Positions 31,401-40,735 of a stretch of DNA of 64,000 nt are shown piece by piece; position 1 is the first letter of the stretch; every line of letters begins with the position of its first letter. The notes beneath the pieces were generated by a model that was not told the DNA's origin, searched no databases, and worked only from the letters and a program-made list of their open reading frames with translations. This stretch comes from Vavraia culicis subsp. floridensis. Lineage: Eukaryota; Microsporidia; Pleistophoridae. Location: NCBI RefSeq assembly GCF_000192795.1, contig NW_007360623.1, positions 10,912 to 74,911 of the forward strand, given 5' to 3'. Both the position numbers and the translations under genes were made by a program.

Positions 31401-31768
31401 GCCTCGCCCAGTCCATCGCCCACATCATCATAGTAGCTCGTGAGCTGCTCCTCATTTATCTCGTTGTGGCACAGCCTCGATCCCACCATCACAGGAAAGT
31501 AGCCGGCACTTTTGAGCTCGTCCCATCCACGTATACCATCGTTTACATGTACTTTTACGTGCATTCGTCCCCTGTAGCTGCGCATGCCCTCCACACAGTC
31601 GTTGGGCAGCAGTTTGGTTATGGTGTCGTCTGCTAGTACCGGTCTGTCGAACAGCACGTCTGTTACGGTTATTTGTATGTTGTTGATCTTTAGGGATGGT
31701 ATTGTGCGTATTATGTGGGGGATTGAGGAGAGAAAGTCGTTGTATGCCAGGATGTGGTTCTTGTACAT
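28472..31768 (-). CDS. RPA135: RNA polymerase I second-largest subunit (RPA135/RPA2), 1098 aa
   Basis: This is the beta-like subunit of RNA polymerase I, which transcribes rRNA in the nucleolus. Features that separate it from RPB2 and RPC2 are the N-terminal RSYRGRM, the lobe motif [13 protein letters not shown] (about residues 91-103), and [22 protein letters not shown] (125-146). Further on are the fork and hybrid-binding regions ([24 protein letters not shown]), MAKQAMAYP, and the [11 protein letters not shown] active-site segment. [10 protein letters not shown] (near 860) and [17 protein letters not shown] follow. A C-terminal zinc ribbon with CEQC and CLCGC lies near residues 1042-1061. 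A low-complexity insertion of about 100 residues (roughly 575-690, rich in N, E, H and K) interrupts the wall region and is absent from most orthologues. The ATG is 5 nt after a CCCC motif. Confidence 0.93.
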   Translation of the reverse strand: [1098 protein letters not shown]

Positions 31769-31773
31769 TTTGT

Positions 31774-31777
31774 GGGG
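31774..31777 (-). promoter_or_regulatory. CCC motif of RPA135
   Basis: CCCC on the minus strand, 5 nt before the ATG at 31768. Confidence 0.5.
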
Positions 31778-32484
31778 ATGGAGCGGTACAAAAAAAGAAG
31801 AATGGACGATTTGTGCGCGGGATGGGGTAGGTAAGGGATTGTTGCGTGAGAATGGGCCTAACAGCTGATTTAACGATTTTGGGAATGGCTTTAAATAAAT
31901 TTAAGAATGTATCCAAAGTACAAATACACATTTTGCCGTACCTGTTTGTGCTACCGTTAGAGATCGCTTGTTGTTCTATTTTTATTCCTATGATAGCTAA
32001 ATTAGCATCGTTTATAGAACGGAACAAGGTTCTGTTGCCTACTTGTCGTATCCCTGTTCATGTATTGGAGCGAGTGCTAGTTGGTTAAGAACAGACTTTC
32101 ATTACGGTACGATCTTTGGAAAGCTTTGAAGGCAGATAGGTTTTTGGTGTTCGGTGACCTGAGTGTTGGCGCTGAGAAAACGTTGTGTTCCTTCTCCTTT
32201 CTGCTTCTATACCAGACATATTTGTGGCAAACGAATGCAAATTAATTCTATTTTCGTTACAACATTACGAATAAGACTTTCTTTTTCGGTGCATCATGTC
32301 ACATTTTCCGTTGCTTTTACCTGTCTTGCATTTTTCGATATATTACCGGTTCAAGACTTAACTGCTATCCAAAAATCGTACCATTTGTATCGTTTCTATG
32401 GTTGAGCGAAGTGTTGTTCTGCACAAACGGAGTAACAAACAGTTCCTAATTTTTTATTTTGTGCAAAATCATTATTCATTCATT
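31778..32484. other. Spacer upstream of RPA135
   Basis: About 0.7 kb. It contains only short ORFs and no recognised feature besides the promoter. Confidence 0.4.
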
Positions 32485-32813
32485 CAATAGATAAAAAGAC
32501 AGCTCAAAAGCTGATTGGTCAGTTAGATGGTAATAAATTATTTGACCCGTTGAAAAAAAAAATTTTGTTCCAAGCATTTACACTGAATGAAGAGCAAAAG
32601 CTGTTCTAAAACTCATTTTTTCTGAGACGCATTTAGTCATCATTTACTTACAATATTAAAATTACATGATCAACAAATGGAAGTTAAGTTATTAACGCCT
32701 GCCAAAAGATCCTAGACAAGAGAAAAAACATAACACGACATATAGAAGAAGGAAACATCATTTAATGGGTAGTGCAGCTTTACTCGTTTTATAAACGGAA
32801 ATAGCGCAGCTAG
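32485..32813 (+). mobile_element. Dispersed repeat copy B (putative non-autonomous Helitron-like element)
   Basis: This is the best-preserved copy. The left part carries ATAAAAAGACAGCTC and GCTGATTGGTCAG. The middle carries a CTCATTTTTTCTGAGACGC block and AAAATTACATGAT. The right part has CATTTAATGGGTAGTGCAGC, then the hairpin CGTTT-TAT-AAACG (32785-32797), 12 nt, and CTAG (32810-32813) followed by T. A 3' hairpin followed by CTRR, with T beyond, is the known 3' end of Helitrons. No ORF and no terminal inverted repeats are seen. Confidence 0.7.
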
Positions 32814-33558
32814 TGCGGAATAAAAATTTTTATTTTTTTCTTCAAACTTACCGACAGCTTTCACAGCCGTTTTCGAATAATATTGATAATTTTGGGTAGA
32901 TTATCAAAATGTTTTAGATTTATGACTGTTTTCATCTATCACGGCATATTGTGAGATCATAGGCTACCCATAAAAGTCATAGGGAACAAACCGTGTCATC
33001 AATAGCAATGCTGCATAAAATTCTTTAAATACAGCTGTTCTAACAATTTTGCGTTTATAATGACTAATTCAGTATTTATTACAAAAATTAAAATTTATAA
33101 GGATGTTTCCTAAAATGCATTAATACCGGATTGGCCATTAAATACGACGCTCAAGAAAGGACCCCTGGCAACGAAGAGAGCACTGTGCGCGATTTGGTAT
33201 GTATTAGCGCGCTACGGTTAGATAGGGACATGTACGGGGAGCGGGTGCTTAGTAACGTGTAGAGGTGATCTACACATGTATTAGAAATGGTTGGTAATTA
33301 ATGATATATCGAACAGCAACGGGTAGATCCGTTCTAATGGGTGTAAAAGTGGTGATCGATAGAGGATGCTTTGGACAGGAACTGGAAAGACTGTTCTGAG
33401 TGGGCATCACAGATCAGATGCTGCCCTTTTGCCAGCATCATGAAATGATTCGGACGAGCGTGGCAGCCGGCTTTGATCCGATAAAGCGGTAAAATGCTGC
33501 CGTAGACATGGCAAGCATCCAGAACACGTGCTAAAATGACAGGTCTAGTTTAATTGCT
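32814..33558. other. Spacer downstream of the SLC19-like gene
   Basis: About 0.75 kb without a supported gene. Confidence 0.4.
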
Positions 33559-34812
33559 CTAGCTGGTCCATCGCACTGAAAGTGCCACCAAGTACAAAAC
33601 AATGGACGATCCTAAATACAGGTACATCTTTTGGTTTGCGTTCATCTTCTTCCATCTGCTGAAATAGCTGATACCAATATGAATGCCGCTGGAAATGGTG
33701 AGATTGATGCCAAGTAATGTCGGAAGATGCGGTGCTTTGTTAAATCCTGAATGTGTAAGCATTAGCAGCGTGTTGGAAAGTGTGGCACCAAATACATAAC
33801 ATAAATAGGACGAGATGAGCGTGGACGTATAACCCATGAGGAAGGTGGCTACGATGGAAAGCAGAACAAGAAACAGTGAGATGTATGCAAGAGTGCTTGT
33901 TTCGTAGCGTCTCCTGGTGAGCAGAGTGGAGAACAGCACAGATACTATCTTGGCGATGCCGTCTACGTAACCGAAAATGAGCTTTTCTTCGTCGTATTTT
34001 GGATCGTATTTTATGGGCATTACGAGCGAGAGCGCTTTGATGAACAGAAATATCAGCGCACGGAAGGGCAGCAAGGCGTAGTACAGCACTCTGCCGATTA
34101 CGTTGCTTGCCAGATTTGTATTTTTTCGCCGTTCTATGAAAATGTTGGCTGAGTAGAACGCAAACGATATGTAAATGGTTGATGCGATGATGTTGAGCAC
34201 GCTGAAAAATACGTAATTGCGGGTGAACGAGTCACGCGTAAGCACGCGTGCAGTAGTGAACAGCGTATTCTCTGCTTTTTTCACCGTTCCGGTGAGAAAG
34301 AATGCCGTGGCCAGACAGCATGTGGTTGACAATATGGACAGGATGAGCGCGGGCGAGTACTCCGACGAGGCAAAGAACAGGTCCTGACCGATCCACGACG
34401 AGAGAATGCTGCTCACGCGTTTTATCACATTGAACGTGCTGTACGTTTTCTCTCTTGATCCGCCCTCTGCATACAGCATGCCCTTCGTTAGCAGGCTGAG
34501 ACTCGAGCTTGCGCCATGCATGCACGTAATCAGAACGAGCGGAGCGACCCGACCGTTCGGTATGATGAAGAAACATGCAAGGAAGATCAGATCAAGGACC
34601 GTGTCCCAGATCAAAATGTTTTTTTCGCCGAAGTGCTCAACGAATAGCGGACCAACAAGACTGGCCAAAAAGCCGGAAATGAAGAAGAACGGAATGACAC
34701 TGTTGTGGAACGAAGTGTTCTTAATCTGCTTCTTCTCCACGAAGAAAGGCGTGATGAACGGTGTAATTGGTGAGAAAGTGCGTAGCGCATGGAATACAAA
34801 AATTTTTCTCAT
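33559..34812 (-). CDS. Multi-pass transporter of the SLC19 / reduced folate carrier family, 417 aa
   Basis: SLC19 carriers move folates or thiamine across the plasma membrane; microsporidia cannot make many cofactors and import them. The protein has about 11-12 hydrophobic segments. The N-terminal third aligns in order with the family. TPFITPFFVEKK corresponds to the P-x-x-P-(Y/F)-L element after helix 1. Then come a short second helix, LVITCMHGASSSLSLLTKG in the place of the FFYG-x-x-(T/A)-E segment, and YSTFNVIKRVSSILSSWIGQ in place of YxKVTSYxRSATLVGxxxGQ. A cytosolic loop with KYDPKYDEEK sits in the middle. At 417 aa it is shorter than animal carriers (about 500-590). The ATG lies 6 nt after a CCC motif. 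The substrate cannot be read from the sequence. Confidence 0.72.
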   Translation of the reverse strand: MRKIFVFHALRTFSPITPFITPFFVEKKQIKNTSFHNSVIPFFFISGFLASLVGPLFVEHFGEKNILIWDTVLDLIFLACFFIIPNGRVAPLVLITCMHGASSSLSLLTKGMLYAEGGSREKTYSTFNVIKRVSSILSSWIGQDLFFASSEYSPALILSILSTTCCLATAFFLTGTVKKAENTLFTTARVLTRDSFTRNYVFFSVLNIIASTIYISFAFYSANIFIERRKNTNLASNVIGRVLYYALLPFRALIFLFIKALSLVMPIKYDPKYDEEKLIFGYVDGIAKIVSVLFSTLLTRRRYETSTLAYISLFLVLLSIVATFLMGYTSTLISSYLCYVFGATLSNTLLMLTHSGFNKAPHLPTLLGINLTISSGIHIGISYFSRWKKMNANQKMYLYLGSSIVLYLVALSVRWTS

Positions 34813-34818
34813 TCTTAC

Positions 34819-34821
34819 GGG
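34819..34821 (-). promoter_or_regulatory. CCC motif of the SLC19-like gene
   Basis: CCC on the minus strand, 6 nt upstream of the ATG at 34812. Confidence 0.45.
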
Positions 34822-36533
34822 AGTCCTTATTTTTAAAATTTTTGTTCTTTTATCAGTTTGTAGTTAATTTATCATCGAACAAAGATGAGAAAGAGGATTG
34901 AGCGTGGCACGGTGATAATTAATTTATTATCGAACAAGGAAGAAAGGATGAGTGCGTAATGGAATGCGCACGATGAAACGTTTGAGATATGATTTTGTAG
35001 ATGAGAGAAAAATGATAATTAAAGCGTAATTACGTGATAAATTGGGTGTGAGCCGTAGTTGTGATGAACGGATCATTTTTAGAGAGAATGAATGCTGTTG
35101 TCACCCACTGGACATTTCCTAGCAAACCACTGTTTGTGCTCAGCTGCCGCACCACGGCTCATAGCACATTTTAGCGATCAGATTTGTACAACGTGCCCTT
35201 CGCATCTCATCCACATCCTTGTAAAGCACACGGTGCCAAAGCATTTTTTACTAAAAGCACGTTTTTTTATTTGCTGTGCACTGCGCACTGAGTGGTATGT
35301 TCCAAAACATGCAGATTGATCGCAAAAGATAAAGTACAGCATTCTGATAAATTCACAATTAAACATCAAACGCTCACCAACCGATGCCCTGCTGAAACGG
35401 TGCGTAAATTTGGTACCCGCTCAGCTGATGCCTGCCGGCTCAGCAACATACCCTTACGAGTGTGATCATCCATAGAACTGTGAATGATGGAACAGCAGTG
35501 ATTGAGGTAGGAGACCCTCAGGATTAGTGATCGTATTTAAATTAATTTATAGTTTATTTAAAATGAATATTTAACTGCTGATATTTACGAAGTAATGTAG
35601 CGACGTATTCTACCATGGTGTAATTACGTTCATTTTCTTTTACAACGAACTAACGCGTTGTACGTTTTGTTGCCGAAATGAATTTATCGTACGATATATG
35701 CATTGAGCTGCTAGTAAACTTATTTGCAGTGTTGTGAGAGCATTGAGGTAGAGGTAAATTTATTGGTTTTGTTTTGGCGCTGCTACTCTATTTCTTGGCT
35801 TTAAAAATTATTTACTTATCTTCTTACGCGGCAGTGTTATCCGGACGAACAATAGCGGAGTGTCAGAACGAATCATGAAATGTTAAATGCGATCGCGGGT
35901 ACAGGCGTGCAAATTGAGAAGGTTAGATTGGAAAGCGATCGTTTCTGTGGCATAGAGAAAATACTTGAACATGGCACACGAACGTATTTCTAACCAATTA
36001 GCAGGCTATACATGAAGGTGTTCATAAATATGTGCAAAATACGGTTCAAGATCAAAGTTTGATCTAGATACCTTAAAAATGGGGAGCGTGGCAGGGGCCA
36101 AACACAAATTTTCTATTTAACCTATGTTTATTCGCTTCTTGGTGATCTACACGTTCTTCCCAACGGGACATATTACCATGTAAAAATTGTTGAGCATCTT
36201 CCGATGTGTGCAGGTACTGCCAGTGCTTGTAAAAAGCATTTTTTAATGTCTACCACCACAAACAACAACCTCTGTTCAACGATTTATCATACCACCAGCA
36301 CTCCCTCATTGTATTCTTCAATTTGCTCACCTCTGATTCCTCAGCTGCACCGCAACTACCCTCAAAACGTCTGATAACCGGTCATTTGCAGTAAATCAGG
36401 ACGTGGTGTACGTTCCATTTCCTGGCACTAATGCATTCACATGCTGATTGCACAGTTTTCTTCACCCAAAGAGGCTCGGTAGTGCATCCTCATGATGGCT
36501 GTGTAGGCAGCAAAAAAGTGCGATTTAGAGCAT
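34822..36533. other. 1.7 kb divergent spacer
   Basis: Between the SLC19-like (-) and Kin28-like (+) genes. It is AT-rich, with no gene or repeat recognised. Confidence 0.45.
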
Positions 36534-36537
36534 CCCC
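36534..36537 (+). promoter_or_regulatory. CCC motif of the Kin28-like kinase gene
   Basis: CCCC ends 1 nt before the ATG at 36539 and decides the start against an in-frame ATG at 36431. Confidence 0.6.
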
Positions 36538-36538
36538 T

Positions 36539-37507
36539 ATGCTGAGCTACATAAGGCAAAAAAAATTGGGCGAGGGCACGTATGCCGTGGTATACCTCGC
36601 TCAAATGGTGGAATCAAAGGGCCCGCACAAAATTTTGAAGGACGCCTCTGGCACAAAGGGCGTATCGATGGTAGCCATCAAAAAAATAAAGCACTACAGC
36701 AGCACCACGGGCATAGATCTGAGCACCATACGAGAGATAAAAAACATGCAAAGGATACGGAGCAAATATGTGCTCACACTCTTTGAAGTGTTCTTCCACA
36801 ACAACTGCGTAAATATGGCGTTGGAATATGCACCATACAACCTGGAAGAGATCGTCAAAAACAAAAAGCTTGTGATAATGCCAAGTGACATAAAAGCTAT
36901 CATGCTCATGGTGATGAAGGGCGTGTACGCCATACATCGCAAATTCATTGTACATCGCGACCTCAAGCCGAATAACATTCTTTTGGACGCGAATGGCATC
37001 GTGAAAATAGCAGATTTTGGTTTGTCGCGAGATTTGAGCGATAATATGACGAGCTACGTGGTCACGAGGTGGTATCGTGCGCCCGAATTGCTGTATGGCG
37101 CTAGGATCTACGGGTTCAACGTTGATATGTGGTCAATCGGCTGCATATTTGCCGAGCTTTTTCTACGAGTTCCGTTTTTTGCGGGCGAAAACGATCTCAA
37201 TCAGCTCGATGTTATCTTCAGAGCGCTTGGAACACCAACCGAACACGAGTGGCCGGGCATGTCCACCCTGTCAAACTTTGTTAAACTGCCGTCATATCCC
37301 AGGGTGCCGCTGAAAACTATCTTTACGGGTGCTAGCGACGATGCAATTGAGTTACTCGAGAAGATGCTCGTGTTAGAACCACAGAAAAGGATAAGCAGCT
37401 ATAACGCGCTTAAGCATGCGTACTTCAGTAACGGAGATAAGCCTACTCTGCCAAAGAATCTGATTATGTCGCTCAAAACGACCACCGAAGAATCGGATGG
37501 ATCGTAG
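36539..37507 (+). CDS. KIN28: Cyclin-dependent kinase Cdk7/Kin28-like, 322 aa
   Basis: Kin28/Cdk7 is the kinase of TFIIH that phosphorylates the RNA polymerase II C-terminal domain. The kinase domain is complete: GEGTYAVV glycine loop (residues 11-18), VAIKK with catalytic Lys48, a PSTAIRE-like helix reading STIREIKNM, HRDLKPNN (about 139-146) and DFGLSRD (about 159-165). The activation loop MTSYVVTRWYRAPELLYGA follows. Next are DMWSIGCIFAELFLRVPFFAGENDLNQLDVIFRALGTPTEHEWPG segments that match Kin28/Cdk7 better than Cdc2 (RVPF-x-x-G-x-ND-x-(D/N)Q). An insertion of about 15-20 residues (ESKGPHKILKDASG) sits between strands 2 and 3. The chosen ATG directly follows CCCC and gives the family's usual N-terminus; the upstream extension of 36 codons is not conserved. 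Confidence 0.88.
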   Translation: MLSYIRQKKLGEGTYAVVYLAQMVESKGPHKILKDASGTKGVSMVAIKKIKHYSSTTGIDLSTIREIKNMQRIRSKYVLTLFEVFFHNNCVNMALEYAPYNLEEIVKNKKLVIMPSDIKAIMLMVMKGVYAIHRKFIVHRDLKPNNILLDANGIVKIADFGLSRDLSDNMTSYVVTRWYRAPELLYGARIYGFNVDMWSIGCIFAELFLRVPFFAGENDLNQLDVIFRALGTPTEHEWPGMSTLSNFVKLPSYPRVPLKTIFTGASDDAIELLEKMLVLEPQKRISSYNALKHAYFSNGDKPTLPKNLIMSLKTTTEESDGS

Positions 37508-38008
37508 TATCTACGTAAACACGTATTTTCAGTGTTTGCCTGCATTTTCATCCTTCTAATTAAAGACATTTTGTATTTTTGGGTGGCATTCTTGTGAAAT
37601 GTCAATTCAATCCAATATTAGAACAAATTTACAGCCCTGTCAAGATTATAAATTTTGTTCACACCAAATGCAGTTTGCTCGGCGACTAAAAGTTGCATCT
37701 TTCGCAGTGCGATCAAGACGGTGGACAGAAAGATTGGGCGTAAAAATATTTTGGCCCCAGCTCAGCTTGGAAAACCAACAAAATCGAAATGCATCAAGTA
37801 AAGATCGCGTTATCGACCACATTTGTCGTAAATACTTACAATGTCAACATGAAGTAGAGGGTCCTCCTTAAACAGCGGTGGTAAAATGTTTTATCTGTGT
37901 AAATGACATGACAAAAAACATAATCTGTAAATTCAAGTAAAAACACCTGCAACAACGCGAATTCCACGTCTAAACCGTGAGTAAGGCGATTAGCACTTTT
38001 ATAGACTT
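37508..38008. other. Convergent spacer of 0.5 kb
   Basis: A 90-codon ORF at 37599-37871 is rich in R, Q and N. It has no promoter motif, and I do not accept it as a gene. Confidence 0.4.
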
Positions 38009-39019
38009 TTAATTAGTAGGGTTAGAGGGTATATCCGATCGATTAACAGTCGTAGTTAGCCTTCGATTCTTTTTAGCTCGATTCCTCAGTTCCGGCCGGT
38101 TTTCCTCCGAATCTTTTGGCGGTGCACTTACTGTTCCATCATCTATTTCCATCGCTTCGATGGGCGCGTCCGATGTCGTGTCGCCTTGCTGTTCACCTTC
38201 TCCAAACACACCATTCTTTCTTGACAGAAACACGTCGTATCCCCCATGATCTAACATAGCACTCTCATGAGTACCATCTCTCATGCTCGGATTTAAAGAG
38301 CCTGTCTGGTCTGTTAATGTATCATTATTTAGATCGGGGTTTTCATCGTCTTCTTGTTGCAACTTTTGACCGTCTTCGGTTTTTAGAATGGTGTGATGTC
38401 GACCATCAGAACCACGACGGATCCTTAAATGCTGTTCGCTGTTCTTTTCTTGGCAGGTATCGTTCTGATGAGCAGATGAGTCTTGTACATTGCTATCAGT
38501 TTGTTCTTGCTCGTCAACCTCCTCTTCAACCGAATCTAATGTTTCTCTTGGTTCCACGCTTGATGGTTTGTTATCAAGTTCTGTCGTATCATCTTGATTT
38601 TTGATATTTTCTCCTTTCCCAAACTGCCGATAGCCATCCATAATTCGATTTCCGATATATCCCACGCCTCTGTGGAACGAATCCTTTAAATATGACAGGC
38701 GACCATGCATTTCACCCGTAACACCAGTACTTCTCGGTTCAACAATTGTTTCTGCATCGGCTGACGGATGCTCTTCATCAACTGTGTCATCAACTTTATC
38801 ATCAACTGCGTCATCAACTTTATCATCAACCGTATCATAACCACCATCATTGTAACCAAGCTCATCACGATCCACTTGTAATCGATCTACCGACCCTTGA
38901 ACCTCAACATGATTAGTTAGCCCACTGTTCTGAGCGTTAGGTTTTGGTGCTGCAGTTACTTTATCGTAAAATAAGTAGGCGGTAACCACCAAAGCTGCGC
39001 AGAATATCACAAAATACAT
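38009..39019 (-). CDS. Acidic protein with signal peptide or anchor, 336 aa, unknown
   Basis: I do not recognise this protein. The first 25 residues (hydrophobic MYFVIFCAALVVTAYLFY followed by DKVTAAP) form a good signal peptide or signal anchor. The remainder is hydrophilic and strongly acidic, with D, E, Q, N and S prevailing. It includes five consecutive VDDx tetrapeptides (plus-strand 38775-38836) and a late basic end (NRAKKNRRLTTTVNRSD). No cysteine-rich or enzymatic motif is seen. The ATG directly touches a CCC motif, and a TATATAA-like box lies 20-30 nt upstream, so the gene is probably expressed. A secreted, wall-associated or ER-anchored role is possible but is inference from the signal sequence only. 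Confidence 0.65.
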   Translation of the reverse strand: MYFVIFCAALVVTAYLFYDKVTAAPKPNAQNSGLTNHVEVQGSVDRLQVDRDELGYNDGGYDTVDDKVDDAVDDKVDDTVDEEHPSADAETIVEPRSTGVTGEMHGRLSYLKDSFHRGVGYIGNRIMDGYRQFGKGENIKNQDDTTELDNKPSSVEPRETLDSVEEEVDEQEQTDSNVQDSSAHQNDTCQEKNSEQHLRIRRGSDGRHHTILKTEDGQKLQQEDDENPDLNNDTLTDQTGSLNPSMRDGTHESAMLDHGGYDVFLSRKNGVFGEGEQQGDTTSDAPIEAMEIDDGTVSAPPKDSEENRPELRNRAKKNRRLTTTVNRSDIPSNPTN

Positions 39020-39050
39020 GGGAAGACCGATGCATTCTTCTTATATACTA
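39020..39050 (-). promoter_or_regulatory. CCC motif plus TATA-like box for the acidic secreted-type gene
   Basis: On the minus strand TAGTATATAA (39050-39041) precedes CCC (39022-39020), which touches the ATG. Confidence 0.55.
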
Positions 39051-40735
39051 AAATTATTTAACGCTTCTCAATAAGGTAATCGTAGGAATTGATGGAAATG
39101 ACAGAACAATCGCGGTATCGTTCATATTTGTTGGAACTAAAGCGTAGTGTCGTATCTACCGTTCAACAAAACGTTAAACCGCGAAAAGCAGATGAAATTG
39201 TTCCAAGATTTTTAACATTAAATGGCAAATCAGAGTAACACAGCGTACCATTCACATAAACATGTGATTATACGTTTAACGTGTATTCTGCGATCATATT
39301 GCTATGTTTAAAGTGTATGTTCTGCAGAGATACATAGATTTTTGGATGATCCTAAAAAGGGCCTTTACCTTTTTAGACTTGGCCTCGAAAAGCATTCCAT
39401 TACAATTCATCTTTCATAACAAAGCATACAAACCGTTCCATCATTTGTTCAATTTTTCACTGTAAGCCATACAAAAACATTTCAATATCCGCTCCACTCC
39501 CGTTTCCATAACAAAAAATATAATTAGCAATAATACACCGTAACTTTACCTAAAAAGCATGTCATAAAATAGCACAAATATATCTATCAGTATGATACAC
39601 GTTCATAAGCACATGTGCTGGTGATAATATATAATAAATTTACTACCAAGTGAGAAATAAACCAATTTATTAACTACCATTCAATTTACTGTCAACTAAC
39701 CTGTACGGGCACAACAAGTACGTAAATGAAACAAATGCAGCAACCGCAAATAGATATTTGTTATTACGATCTATTTTAGAACGGATATGCGTTGTATGAG
39801 ATGCGTGTCACCAAAAATTATAAATATTTGTTATTACGATCTATTTTAGAACATTTAATTCTTTCCACTATAAAGGACATAAACCTTTGCTCCACATCTT
39901 TGCTACCACCCACAACAGTAACAAACCATGCTATAATACCATTTGCTAATCATTGTGCTAGTAGTGAATGATTTTGTTGCTGCTCACGCATCAAACAACC
40001 ATTAACCATTTTCAAATTTTAGTAAATTTTAGCAAATTGCACCAACTGAGTGTTTTATTCACTGTAAGATGTAACAGCGTGGTAAGTCAATTATTAGCTT
40101 GCACAGGTACCACGGCTTTAATAACAGTTGATCGATCAGGCCGGTCTTCCTGGTAGCATTGAAGTATCAAACCGTGTACCTGGTGTTCCTTAGCAGTAGA
40201 AGTGTGTATTACGTTGGTTAATTAAATGCTACTAGCGTTCTACCGTGTATCACAGGTAGGAATGTGCTAGCATGCTTTTGTTATCCGTTCCACAACAAAT
40301 CGGCACCCTATTCGTACATGGTAATTATGTTAGCCGCACAAACTATCAATTCCGCATTTCATACCGTATCGATAGACTGTTCAAATAGACTGTTTAAATG
40401 CCCGCCGCACCAAACGAAATGTACCTTCAAGCTTAATTTACACACTCTCACTTCAGAGTATCGCTCATATTCGTACAAAATACTCGTTCCATCAAAAATT
40501 AAAGTGTGAGAATGTGGTAAAGCAATTTAACAATTTTGATAATTTATGGAAAGTAAGAGCACGCCAGACGAATTTAATGTAATTGGTAGTTAAAAGGTAG
40601 GAGACCGTTCCACACACAAAGCAACCAAATTTGTATGCCAGAGTCGCATCTGGGCAGAGACACACCAACAGTTCTGTTCATAAGAATTACTTCCCTCAAC
40701 ACATGAACGATAAAACGTTAATAATTTTATTAAAT
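39051..40735. other. 1.7 kb spacer with a short direct repeat
   Basis: Very AT-rich and without a supported gene. It holds the 29-bp direct repeat listed separately. Confidence 0.45.
39754..39852 (+). repeat. 29-bp exact direct repeat, period 70 bp
   Basis: The sequence starting ATATTTGTTATTACGATC and ending TTTTAGAAC occurs at 39754-39782 and again, identically, at 39824-39852. Confidence 0.9.

Noticed and set aside
36431..36538. N-terminal extension of the Kin28-like kinase from an upstream ATG
   Set aside because: Not conserved in the family, and it would place the CCC promoter motif inside the coding region.
37599..37871. 90-codon ORF beginning MSIQSN
   Set aside because: It lies between two gene 3' ends, has no promoter motif and no family resemblance.
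39754..39852. Possible CRISPR-like repeat-spacer unit
   Set aside because: There are only two repeats, and the context is eukaryotic; no array and no cas genes.
40590..40615. GGTAGTTAAAAGGTAGGAGACCG, similar to the end of 5S rRNA
   Set aside because: The rest of a 5S sequence is absent upstream and the closing stem cannot be formed.
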